64,000 nt of DNA from Limimaricola sp964022235 (GTDB taxonomy: Bacteria > Pseudomonadota > Alphaproteobacteria > Rhodobacterales > Rhodobacteraceae). Shown here in pieces: positions 24,345 through 32,620 of the stretch; position 1 is the stretch's first letter; the number at the start of each line of letters is the position of its first letter. A program made the position numbers and the translations under genes. The notes beneath the pieces are model-generated. The model made no database searches. It had not been told where the DNA came from and worked only from the letters and a program-made list of their open reading frames with translations. Location of the stretch: the NCBI RefSeq assembly GCF_964022235.1, contig NZ_CAXHZL010000009.1, positions 1 to 64,000 of the forward strand, read 5' to 3'.

Positions 24345-25613
24345 TCAGAGGCGCAGGTCGGAGCTTTCCGGTGCAAAGACCGATTTCAGGTCGAAGAACA
24401 CGTGCCCCTCGCGGCCATAGGCGCGCAACGGCTCCGGACCGGCCTCGACGAACTCGCGGTGTGCCACGGCCAGCAGCACCGCGTCATAGGCGCCGGCCTC
24501 CGGGTGTGCGACCAGATCGATGCCGTATTCCTCATGCGCCTGCGCTGGATCGGCCCAGGGGTCGTGCACGTCAACGCGCGCGCCGTATTCGGCCAGATCG
24601 GTGACCACGTCGATGATCCGGGTGTTGCGCAGATCGGGGCAGTTTTCCTTGAAGGCGAGGCCAAGCACGAGAATGCGGGCGCCCTCGATCTGGACGCGCC
24701 GCTTGAGCATCGCCTTGATCAAACGACCGGAGACATAGGTCCCCATGCCGTCGTTGAGCCGCCGACCGGCGAGGATGATCTCGGGGTGATAGCCGAGCGC
24801 CTGCGCTTTGTGGGTGAGGTAATAGGGGTCGACGCCGATGCAGTGCCCGCCGACGAGGCCGGGGCGGAACGGCAGGAAGTTCCACTTGGTGCCAGCGGCC
24901 TTGAGCACCGCTTCGGTGTCGATGTCCATGCGGTTGAAGATCACCGCGAGTTCGTTGACGAGGGCGATGTTGAGATCGCGCTGGGTGTTCTCGATCACCT
25001 TGGCGGCCTCGGCGACCCGGATGCTCTCGGCCTTGTAGGTGCCAGCGGTGATAATCTCGCCGTAAAGCGCATCGACCTGCTCGGCGATCTCGGGCGTCGA
25101 GCCGGAGGTCACCTTGCGGATCGAGGGCAGGCGATGCTCCTTGTCGCCGGGGTTGATCCGTTCGGGGCTGTAGCCGACGAAGAAATCCTCGTTGAAGCGC
25201 AGCCCCGAGACCTTTTCGAGCACCGGCACGCAGTCCTCCTCGGTGGCGCCGGGGTAGACGGTGCTCTCGTAGATCACGACGTCGCCGCGCTTGAGTACGA
25301 GACCCACGGTCTCGGAGGCTTTGAGGATGGGCGTCAGGTCGGGCTGGCGATGCCGGTCGATCGGCGTCGGCACGGTGACGATGTAGATCCCGCAGTCGGC
25401 GATGCCGTCGAGGCTGTCGGTGAAGTCCAACTCGTCCGCCTGCGCCAACTCCTCGGTCGAAACCTCGCGGGTGCTGTCGCGCCCCTCGCGCAGCTCGGCG
25501 ATCCGTGCGGCGTTGATGTCGAAGCCGGTGACAGGACGCTTGCGGCCGAATTCGACCGCGAGCGGGAGCCCGACGTAACCCAGCCCGATCACGGCTATGC
25601 GTTTATCGTTCAT
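24345..25613 (-). CDS. TviB-type UDP-N-acetyl-hexosamine 6-dehydrogenase
   Basis: A nucleotide-sugar dehydrogenase of the UDP-GlcNAc/UDP-ManNAc C6 type (TviB, WbpO, WbpA relatives), 422 residues. It oxidises a UDP-N-acetylhexosamine to the corresponding uronate for polysaccharide synthesis. Visible motifs are the NAD loop VIGLGYVGLP, STVYPGATEEDCVPVLE, NEDFFVGYSPERINPGDKEH, the segment AAKVIENTQRDLNIALVNEL, catalytic Cys in GLVGGHCIGVDPYYLTHKA, and LAFKENCPDLRNTRI. It is clearly different from the E. coli-type Ugd at 1716, so the replicon encodes two sugar oxidations. The epimerase gene lies directly upstream on the same strand. Confidence 0.9.
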   Translation of the reverse strand: MNDKRIAVIGLGYVGLPLAVEFGRKRPVTGFDINAARIAELREGRDSTREVSTEELAQADELDFTDSLDGIADCGIYIVTVPTPIDRHRQPDLTPILKASETVGLVLKRGDVVIYESTVYPGATEEDCVPVLEKVSGLRFNEDFFVGYSPERINPGDKEHRLPSIRKVTSGSTPEIAEQVDALYGEIITAGTYKAESIRVAEAAKVIENTQRDLNIALVNELAVIFNRMDIDTEAVLKAAGTKWNFLPFRPGLVGGHCIGVDPYYLTHKAQALGYHPEIILAGRRLNDGMGTYVSGRLIKAMLKRRVQIEGARILVLGLAFKENCPDLRNTRIIDVVTDLAEYGARVDVHDPWADPAQAHEEYGIDLVAHPEAGAYDAVLLAVAHREFVEAGPEPLRAYGREGHVFFDLKSVFAPESSDLRL

Positions 25614-25744
25614 GTGTAGCACTCGCATGGAGGTGTGACAGGGGAGCCTGCCAGCATCGCTGTTGTGGGGAAGGTGTCGGGCTCAGGCAAGGCACTCGAG
25701 CGGCGCAATGATGACCCATGGGGACCATCCGCGCGCCTATGGCC

Positions 25745-26758
25745 TCACCCTTTCCGATACTCGACGAACCAGTCGACGAAACGGGAGATGCCATCGTGGA
25801 AGTCGGTCTGCGGCCGGTAGCCGGTGAGCCGTTGCAACAGGTCGGCGTCGGCCCAGGTGGCGGGCACGTCGCCGGTCTGCATCGGCATGTAGTTCCGCTT
25901 GGCCTCGATGCCGAGCTTTTGCTCGATGGCATCGACGAAATCGAGCAGGCGCACCTTGTCGGAGTTGCCGATGTTGACCACCCGGTAGGGGGCCACGGGC
26001 GACAGGCTGTCGCCCGGCTCGATCGCTTCGGGCGTCTCGGGCCGCACCGGAGGCACGTCGATCAAAAGCCGGATCGCGCGGACCAGATCGTCGACATAGG
26101 TGAAGTCGCGGTACATGTCGCCGTGGTTGTAGATGTCGATCTCGCGGCCATCGAGCATGGCGTCGACGAACTTGTAAAGCGCGAGGTCGGGGCGGCCCCA
26201 GGGGCCATAGACCGTGAAGAAACGGAACATGGTGGTCGGCAGGTCCCACAGATGCGCGTAGGAATGCGCCATGCTCTCGTTGGCCTTCTTGGTGGCGGCA
26301 TAGATGGTGAGCTGGGTGTCGGCCTTTTCGGTCTCGGTAAAGGGCATCTCGGTGTTGGCGCCGTAAACCGAGGAGGTCGAGGCCATCAGCAGGTGATCGA
26401 CCCCCAGACGCCGCGCCGCCTCCATGACATTGAAGGTGCCGATCACATTGCTGTCGATATAGGCACGCGGGTTCTCGAGGCTGTAGCGCACACCTGCCTG
26501 CGCCGCGAGGTGCACGATCACATCGGGCGCAAAGTCGTCGGCGACACGGTCGAGCAGCTCACGGTCCTCAAGCTGTCCCTCGGTGGCCGCGAAGTTCCCG
26601 TTCTGCAGCAGCATCGCGTGGCGACGGCGCTTCAGAGCGACGTCGTAATAATCGCTCATCCCGTCGTAGCCATGAACGGTGAAGCCTTCGGCCAGGAGCA
26701 GCTTGGCGAGGTGGAAGCCGATGAAGCCCGCCGTGCCCGTGATCAAAATCTTCTTCAT
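25745..26758 (-). CDS. UDP-glucuronate 4-epimerase-like NAD-dependent epimerase
   Basis: An extended SDR of 337 residues, best matched to UDP-glucuronate 4-epimerases (LspL/CapI type) that make UDP-galacturonate. Motifs: GTAGFIGFHLA (7-17), HLAAQAGVRYSLENP, STSSVYGANTEMPF, catalytic YAATKKANE, and the family string RFFTVYGPWGRPDLALYKF followed by YNHGDMYRDFTYVDDL. The start at 26758 begins the Rossmann strand directly. With Ugd (UDP-GlcA producer) and the TviB-type enzyme on the same replicon, it points to an acidic, uronate-rich exopolysaccharide. Confidence 0.9.
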   Translation of the reverse strand: MKKILITGTAGFIGFHLAKLLLAEGFTVHGYDGMSDYYDVALKRRRHAMLLQNGNFAATEGQLEDRELLDRVADDFAPDVIVHLAAQAGVRYSLENPRAYIDSNVIGTFNVMEAARRLGVDHLLMASTSSVYGANTEMPFTETEKADTQLTIYAATKKANESMAHSYAHLWDLPTTMFRFFTVYGPWGRPDLALYKFVDAMLDGREIDIYNHGDMYRDFTYVDDLVRAIRLLIDVPPVRPETPEAIEPGDSLSPVAPYRVVNIGNSDKVRLLDFVDAIEQKLGIEAKRNYMPMQTGDVPATWADADLLQRLTGYRPQTDFHDGISRFVDWFVEYRKG

Positions 26759-26953
26759 GTCCCGTTCACTCCTCGTCAAACACGGCACGACCGGCTTGTG
26801 GCGCCGGTCGGGGCCTGCGGCCCTCGGAGTGTTATGGGCGGATCAAGCGCCGGGCGCAACGTGTGGACCGGCGGGAATCGCTACGATCCTGCGGTGCCGT
26901 CGCTTGGACCGCAATCGGGCCTCTGGGCGAACGCTGCCGTGCCTTAGCGCGCG

Positions 26954-26982
26954 AAAAAGGCCGCCCGGTTCGGGACGGCCTT
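26954..26982 (-). terminator. Rho-independent terminator of the VPLPA-CTERM gene
   Basis: On the minus strand a stem AAGGCCG/CGGCCTT extended by a T-G and two C-G pairs (26957-26982) is followed by a run of T (complement of A 26954-26958). It lies about 25 bases beyond the stop of the gene at 27007. Confidence 0.8.
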
Positions 26983-27006
26983 CGGAAATGGTTCTCTCAA
27001 AGCGGA

Positions 27007-27714
27007 TCAGCTTGTTTTGCGAAACCGGCGCAGACCGGCGGTTCCACCAAGCGCCGCGAGAAGCAGCCAGCCCGCGGCGGGAAGCGGGACCGGGTTCGGC
27101 GGCGGCGCGGAATCGCCGCCACAATTCTTGATGCACTCGGGTGTGAGATTGTAGTCCTTGGTGCTGCCGCGGCCGCCGTTCGGAAATGCGCCGACGGTCT
27201 GAGCACGGATCCCGACCGCAGTAATTATAGTGGTATCCAGATCTACATTTTTGTTGATATAGAAGGAAAAGTTATTGTTCAGACCAGTTGCTGACCCATT
27301 GGTTCCGATGCGAAGCATGTAGTCGAATACTTGACCCGTTCCATTGAAATTGCAGCCGCCGCCGTTGCCGCTGAGCCCAGTACCACATTTTTCAGTATTG
27401 GTAAGGAAATTGGTCACGCCGTCACCGGTCGGGGACGAGAAACCTTGAATATCCGCCAAGGTGATGCCCGGGATCGAGGAGTTGAAGCCAAGACCGAGCA
27501 CATCGCCGGTCGAGGGGCTTGCGGGATCCAGGGCCACCTGAAAAAACAGGCGGCTGGCATCGGTCTGGTCGTCGATTTTCACGACCCACTTCGGCTGTGC
27601 GGCAGCCGTTGTATTGTTATACACCCAGTCGTCGGGGCCGAACTGTATCACTGCGGCGCTGGCGGGTGCGGCGAGGCAGATCGCTGCCAGAGCCGAGAAA
27701 AAACTGCGCTTCAT
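27007..27714 (-). CDS. VPLPA-CTERM sorting-domain protein 1
   Basis: A 235-residue exported protein. Signal peptide MKRSFFSALAAICLAAPASA covers residues 1-20. The secreted body is Asn/Gly/Thr-rich with a cysteine pair region (CGTGLSGNGGGCNF) and ends ECIKNCGGDSAPPP. The C-terminal 27 residues are a canonical VPLPA-CTERM signal: the VPLPA box, a hydrophobic helix and a basic tail RRFRK. This class of signal is processed by exosortase XrtD, encoded in this window at 39639-41231. The start at 27714 has TTGGAG upstream. The function of the mature protein is unknown; such proteins are thought to be surface or matrix proteins. Confidence 0.85.
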   Translation of the reverse strand: MKRSFFSALAAICLAAPASAAVIQFGPDDWVYNNTTAAAQPKWVVKIDDQTDASRLFFQVALDPASPSTGDVLGLGFNSSIPGITLADIQGFSSPTGDGVTNFLTNTEKCGTGLSGNGGGCNFNGTGQVFDYMLRIGTNGSATGLNNNFSFYINKNVDLDTTIITAVGIRAQTVGAFPNGGRGSTKDYNLTPECIKNCGGDSAPPPNPVPLPAAGWLLLAALGGTAGLRRFRKTS

Positions 27715-27911
27715 CACGACTAAACTCCAAACCATGATCGACCTCACCCTGTGGTAGGTCCAGATATACATACCATATTCAGCATACTGGACAGCCAATA
27801 TCTGTGAACCCGTCGGCCTCTTACGTATAGCTCTGGGGTCCACGTAGAACGCAGCGATCAGGCGTAAAATACGCTTCAGATTGCGTAGAAATCTCTTCGG
27901 TATCTTACGGA

Positions 27912-27946
27912 ACAGAAAGCCTCCGGGATGGTTACATCCCAGAGGC
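27912..27946 (-). terminator. Terminator downstream of the M10 protease gene
   Basis: A 12-bp stem with one mismatch (GCCTCTGGGATG and CATCCCGGAGGC as read on the minus strand, loop TAAC) at 27919-27946 is followed by TTTCTGTT. It lies 25 bases beyond the stop of the gene ending at 27971. Confidence 0.75.
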
Positions 27947-27970
27947 TGACAAGGAGGTTGGATTATCGGA

Positions 27971-30900
27971 TCAGACCAGATCGTAAACGCCGTTTTGCGC
28001 GGTCATCCAGCCGATCGTTTCGTTGATGTGGTTCAGTTCGGTATCGCGCGATTGTTCTTCATGAACACGGATGTGTACGTTTCCGCCGGTTTGGTCGTAG
28101 CGCAGATTGGCCGTGTCTTGGCCATTCGACGTCAGCATGTCGGCAAAAAAAGCGTCATCCGAGGATCGATTGGACAGCGCTCGCGAGCCGTCGTGGTCAG
28201 TGCTGAGTGTGCCAGCCCGAAACAGGATGCTGTCCGCCGAGCCATCGAGGGCGGCCCAATTCAGTTTGCCAGACGTAGCCGAGCTTCCTGTTCCGTTTTG
28301 AGCTTCCTCGCGATCAAGGTAAAAATCGAAGCTGTCGTTGTCTGCGTTCTTGATCCGGTGCGTCATTGCACGGCTTTCGGTGCCACTTGAGAATTGCCCG
28401 AACAACAGGGGGGTGTCGGAGAAGCCTGCAAGGGTCACGTGACCCCCATCAGTGCTTGATACAGCCTTCGAGCCAAAGCTGATCCGAGTGCCGTCGGTCA
28501 ATTGATGATCGCCCGCCGTGCCTGCCATCCAGCTGATGGTCTCTGCCACATGGCCGCCATCGAGATAATCCCATTCGTCGATCTGGAACGAGAAGCCCTC
28601 GGAGGTGACGTCGCGAACACGAAGCGTCATCGCGTTCACTCCGTTCAAACTGGCGGGTCCCATGACGACGGTAGCAGCATCGATCGCACCATCGAACGTC
28701 ACGTGGTGCCACTGCGAAGCGTTGTCCTGTGTTACTTGCAACGTCCCGATCTGCATGCGGCTGCCGTCGATCGCGGTGCCAGTAGCGCCTGTAGTGCCCG
28801 TGGTGTCGGCATCGTTCTCGGTGTTCTGTTCGCTGCGAAGCGCGTAACGCCCTTCCTTCGCGGCAAACCATCCGACGCTTTCCTTAACGTGGAGCAACTC
28901 CTTGTCCTTGGACTGTTCTTCCATGACGTGGATCTTCAGCCGTCCTGACGAGTCCACATCATAGCGCAGACCGGCGGTATCTTGCCCCTTGAAGCCTTGC
29001 ATGTCCGCAAGGATTGCCCGGCCGCTGACACCAGTCGCCACGGAGCTGGCATTATGGTCGATATCCGCAGTGCCTCCGCGTAGGACATTGCTACCTGAAG
29101 CGGCTTCGACACCAGCATAATAGAACGTACCCTTGCCGCCGATGTCACCACCGCGACCTTCCTCGGCCTGAACCTTGAAGCCAAAGCCGTCGCGGCCGCT
29201 GTCTACGAACCGATGGACCAGCGATTTGGAGCCGTTGTTGTCGGCAAGCTGGCCGAACATGATCGGTTTGCCGCTGAACCCGTCGAGCGCCACGGATTTG
29301 ACGTTGCCGCCGTTGGCTTGTGTGGCGCCGAAGGTCACCTTGCTGCCATCATCCATCACGTGGCTGCCGATGCTGCCGGCCATCCAGCTCACCGATTCCC
29401 TGATATGGCCGCCGTCAAGGTAATCCCACTCGTCGATCTGGAACTCGAACCCGGTTGAAGTGACGTTACGAACCCGCGTGACCGCGGATTCCACGCCGTT
29501 GAAAGAGATGGGGCCCATGACCACTGCCGCGTTATCGATCGCGGCGGAAAACTCGACCCGCTGCCACGTGCTCCCGCTTACCTGCGTGATCTGAGTGCTG
29601 CCGATCTCCATATGGCCACTGTTGTCGGTGCTGCTGGGCGCCACAGGTTCCGAGGGGGCCACTGGTGCAACCGGTGCGGTTGGAGCGACGTAGGTGCCAT
29701 CGATCCGCACGCTGACCTGCGCGGTGTCGCGACCGCCACGACCGTCGTCGATCGTGTAAGTGAAGGTTTCGGTGGAGGACTGGCCCTTCGGCAGCTCGTC
29801 GAACGCCGAGCCCGGATCATAGGTCACGGTGCCGTCCGAGTTGACCTTTACACTGCCGCGCAGGCCGGAGCCGTCGACGCCCGTCACGGACAGCTTGTCG
29901 CCATCGGCGTCGGTGTCGTTGGCCAAGACCGTGATGACCACGGCCTTGCTATTCTGGGTCGTGGCGGCGTCATCACGGGCGGCGGGCCCCTGGTTTGCCG
30001 GGGCGGACTGGTCGAGCGACGCCTTGTAGCTTTGCGAGCTGCCGGACGCGATGGCGCCGTACTTGGCCTTGAGCTGGCCCAGCAGCGTTGCCATGTCGAT
30101 CGATGTGTTTCCAAAGTCGAGCTTTTCAATGCTGCTCAGGGTATCGATCGCGCCGCTGCCCTGCTGGATGCGCACCGCGCCGCCGTTCGCAGCGCTGGCG
30201 TCGTAATAGATGGAGTACTCCGAAGATTTGCCGTCGAAGACGGCCCGATCGGTGCCTGCGCCGCCGGAGAGACTGTCGGAGCCCGCGCCACCGGCGAGGG
30301 TGTCGTTACCATCATTGCCGATGAGCGTGTCGTTGCCGCCGTTGCCGATCAGAATGTTGTTCGCGCTGTTGCCGATGATCGTGTCGTTGCCCGAACCGGT
30401 GATCGCATTCTCGATGACCGTGCCGCGCGCGATAGCGAGGTTGCCGATCTTGCCATCGATGTTCGAGAAGCGCTCGGTGTTCAGGTCGAGCATCTGGCTG
30501 GCGCTACGCTTGCTGAAGTTGATCGTATCGGTGCCACCGCTGTCGACGATGGTCGCCGCGCGGTCGCCGCGCAGACCCATGCCGAAATCCGTGGTGTTGG
30601 CGTCATCGCCGTAGATCGTGTCACCGGTACGGGTGGTGGTCGGACGTCCATAGAGGTTCTGGATCGCCAGCACGTCGGCGAGCTGCGGGGTCTGCACATC
30701 GACCTTGCTGGCATTGACGTTCGGGTTGGCGCTTTGATTGAAGTAGGACATCAGCGACATCTGGTAGCTGTCGTTGGCGTAATGCGCGGTGCTGAAGCTG
30801 GCGCTGCCGTTGTAATTGCCGCCATGCCCGAGGCCGAGCGCGTGGCCGATCTCGTGGATGTAGGTCTGCTGATAGTAGGCGCCGTACTTGGACCAGTCCG

Positions 30901-31732
30901 CGCTGACGTTGACGACCGAGGAGGTGATCTTGCCGCCGCTGGTGTAGGAGGTCGAGAAGGCGCCGCTGTCGCTCTCGCGGAAGGTGATGTCCGGCGCGCT
31001 GCTGGAGCGGCCTTGGGTCACCGTCATGTCGTAGGAGCCGGTTTCGGCACCGTATCCGCCAGCGGCGATGTAATAGATACCGCTCTTCTCGGCCGTGAAG
31101 CTCAGCGCCGAGCTGCGATCGTCCGGTGCGCGGTCGTCATTCTGGTTCACGAAGCCGCCCGACGAGTTGAACAGCTGCACCACCGTGTCGTTCAGGGAGC
31201 CCGTGCCGCCCGTTCCCTTGAGCGAGACCGAATAGGTTTTGCCCGCCTCGACCTCGATAGCGATCCAGTCCTTGTCGCCGGCGGAGCCCACCTTGCCGCG
31301 GAAGGTCTGGTTGACGGAGATTTTCTGCGCGCCCGCGGCATTGGCCCCGGCGTCGCCCGATTCATAGACGAGCGGGTAGTTGGCGGCCGTCTTGTTCGAG
31401 GAGGTCTCTTCGAAGTTGAGGCCGGAGGCCGCGCTCCAGGCGTTGAGCGCGTTGCGCGCCGCGACTTGGCCGTTCGAACCCAGACCGCTCAGATCGACCA
31501 TCAAGGTATCGCCGGTCTTGACGTCGAAGGCGCGAGCGCTGCGGCCCGTATCCTGCCAGTAGCTACCGGTCAGGTAATTCGCGATCTGGTCGGTGGTATA
31601 GGTCGGCAGGCTCGCGCTGAGGCTTCCGGACGAGCTGCCCGATGTTGCGGCGAGCGCATCACCGGGTGTCTCGAGTCCGTGAAAGTCCAGAGTGGTGATC
31701 GAGGGGTTCAGAGCTTGGCAGATGGTGCACAT
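27971..31732 (-). CDS. Giant RTX metalloprotease (M10/serralysin-like) with tandem C-terminal repeats
   Basis: A secreted zinc protease of 1253 residues. There is a short N-terminal segment MCTICQALNP without a Sec signal. The metzincin catalytic domain is interrupted by a pre-peptidase C-terminal-like insert (about 130-240). The zinc motif HEIGHALGLGH is at 293-303 and the Met-turn SLMSY at 326-330. RTX calcium repeats (GNGGNDTLIGNDGNDTLAGG, about 445-495) fit type I secretion. A VCBS/cadherin-like domain (NDTDADGDKLSVTGVDG) spans about 582-680. A short Pro/Val/Ala linker is followed by two tandem units of about 260 residues (from about 708 and 989), each with FQIDEWDYLDGGH and an EEQSRDTELNH-like second half. 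No T1SS genes are visible nearby. A terminator follows the stop. Confidence 0.88.
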   Translation of the reverse strand: MCTICQALNPSITTLDFHGLETPGDALAATSGSSSGSLSASLPTYTTDQIANYLTGSYWQDTGRSARAFDVKTGDTLMVDLSGLGSNGQVAARNALNAWSAASGLNFEETSSNKTAANYPLVYESGDAGANAAGAQKISVNQTFRGKVGSAGDKDWIAIEVEAGKTYSVSLKGTGGTGSLNDTVVQLFNSSGGFVNQNDDRAPDDRSSALSFTAEKSGIYYIAAGGYGAETGSYDMTVTQGRSSSAPDITFRESDSGAFSTSYTSGGKITSSVVNVSADWSKYGAYYQQTYIHEIGHALGLGHGGNYNGSASFSTAHYANDSYQMSLMSYFNQSANPNVNASKVDVQTPQLADVLAIQNLYGRPTTTRTGDTIYGDDANTTDFGMGLRGDRAATIVDSGGTDTINFSKRSASQMLDLNTERFSNIDGKIGNLAIARGTVIENAITGSGNDTIIGNSANNILIGNGGNDTLIGNDGNDTLAGGAGSDSLSGGAGTDRAVFDGKSSEYSIYYDASAANGGAVRIQQGSGAIDTLSSIEKLDFGNTSIDMATLLGQLKAKYGAIASGSSQSYKASLDQSAPANQGPAARDDAATTQNSKAVVITVLANDTDADGDKLSVTGVDGSGLRGSVKVNSDGTVTYDPGSAFDELPKGQSSTETFTYTIDDGRGGRDTAQVSVRIDGTYVAPTAPVAPVAPSEPVAPSSTDNSGHMEIGSTQITQVSGSTWQRVEFSAAIDNAAVVMGPISFNGVESAVTRVRNVTSTGFEFQIDEWDYLDGGHIRESVSWMAGSIGSHVMDDGSKVTFGATQANGGNVKSVALDGFSGKPIMFGQLADNNGSKSLVHRFVDSGRDGFGFKVQAEEGRGGDIGGKGTFYYAGVEAASGSNVLRGGTADIDHNASSVATGVSGRAILADMQGFKGQDTAGLRYDVDSSGRLKIHVMEEQSKDKELLHVKESVGWFAAKEGRYALRSEQNTENDADTTGTTGATGTAIDGSRMQIGTLQVTQDNASQWHHVTFDGAIDAATVVMGPASLNGVNAMTLRVRDVTSEGFSFQIDEWDYLDGGHVAETISWMAGTAGDHQLTDGTRISFGSKAVSSTDGGHVTLAGFSDTPLLFGQFSSGTESRAMTHRIKNADNDSFDFYLDREEAQNGTGSSATSGKLNWAALDGSADSILFRAGTLSTDHDGSRALSNRSSDDAFFADMLTSNGQDTANLRYDQTGGNVHIRVHEEQSRDTELNHINETIGWMTAQNGVYDLV

Positions 31733-31763
31733 CGAATGGATCTCCGTGAGTGGGCGGAAGGAG

Positions 31764-32195
31764 TCAGCGGCGCTGGAGCGGGAGACTGGAGGCCTTCAGA
31801 AGTGTGAGGGCGTAGTCGGACAGCAGGCGCGCGTTGAGCCGCGCGTCCATGACTGTCAGCTCGAGGCTCTCGCCGCGTCCGGTGCGGCCTTCGGCCGTCT
31901 CCCAGGCGAGGTGCCCTGCGATTGCGCTGTCGGTGGCGTGCTCTTCGACAAAACGAAGAGTGAGGTCTGCTTCTTCTGAAGCCGGGCCGTCTTCTCGCAG
32001 ACGGAGCGTGCGACCATCGGCAATGTTCTCGATGGCCTCGACGAGGGCAGGACAGAAATCGGGGTGGACGCTCTGACACATCAGGTCGATGTCCGAACCG
32101 GTCCGCGGGTGCGCACCACCGGCAAGACCGGCAGTGCTGGACGCCATGAGCAGGGCTGCCGCATGGCCGGCCGCGAGTTTCATTATGGTTGACAT
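31764..32195 (-). CDS. Small secreted protein preceding the M10 protease, unknown
   Basis: A 143-residue protein with an N-terminal signal peptide (residues about 1-25, ending GLAGGA). The mature part has one cysteine pair (LMCQSVHPDFCPALVEAI) and a beta-rich body (ADLTLRFVEEHATDSAIAGH, then ESLELTVMDARLNARLLSDY). I recognise no family. It ends 31 bases before the protease start on the same strand, so the two are probably co-transcribed. A role as periplasmic inhibitor or maturation partner of the protease, like Inh beside serralysin genes, is a guess from position only; the sequence is not recognisably Inh. Confidence 0.65.
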   Translation of the reverse strand: MSTIMKLAAGHAAALLMASSTAGLAGGAHPRTGSDIDLMCQSVHPDFCPALVEAIENIADGRTLRLREDGPASEEADLTLRFVEEHATDSAIAGHLAWETAEGRTGRGESLELTVMDARLNARLLSDYALTLLKASSLPLQRR

Positions 32196-32620
32196 AACTG
32201 TCCCTTCTCGTCGGCGGGTCTTCTGCCCGCACAACGCTCTTTTCGTATTCAACTTCGAATATTGTGAGACTGGATTGTGGCGGTTTACCGCCCATCCATT
32301 TCAAACCATGAAGGTTTTCAGACCGCGCCTGACCGCCCGGCAGTCGATCTTCAGCATGGCTCTTTGTGCCGCGGCCAAGGCCACAGCGCGTTTGTTTCGA
32401 ATATCATGTAGATTACTATCCGTTCTGTTTTCCTATACTTGCTTCAGATGCTGGACTTTGCCCACCCGAGGCCTAGCGACTGAGCAGAACCTCGCTCGTG
32501 GTCACAGAAAACACTTAAGAATCAGACTGTGCGCCAGCTTCGTTAACGGATCGTTAGCACTTCCCCACAACCTTAAGTCGAGCTTCCGGGATTCGCCGGA
32601 CTGACAGTGGGGCATCGACA
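32196..32620. other. Divergent promoter region, relatively AT-rich
   Basis: About 425 bases between the divergent small secreted protein/protease operon and the acyltransferase gene. No gene is supported. Two CTTAAG-containing words near 32513 and 32572 and GTTAAC/GTTAGC words near 32542-32555 might be operator elements, but none forms a convincing long palindrome. Confidence 0.4.

Noticed and set aside
24294..25619. 441-codon plus-strand open frame
   Set aside because: Antisense to the TviB-type dehydrogenase, which has all its catalytic motifs.
30230..30400. Short tandem repeats that could suggest a CRISPR array
   Set aside because: They encode the RTX Gly/Asp nonapeptides of the protease; no spacer-repeat pattern.
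29612..31807. 731-codon plus-strand open frame
   Set aside because: Antisense to the RTX protease; Ala/Arg/Gly/Val-rich with no recognisable fold.
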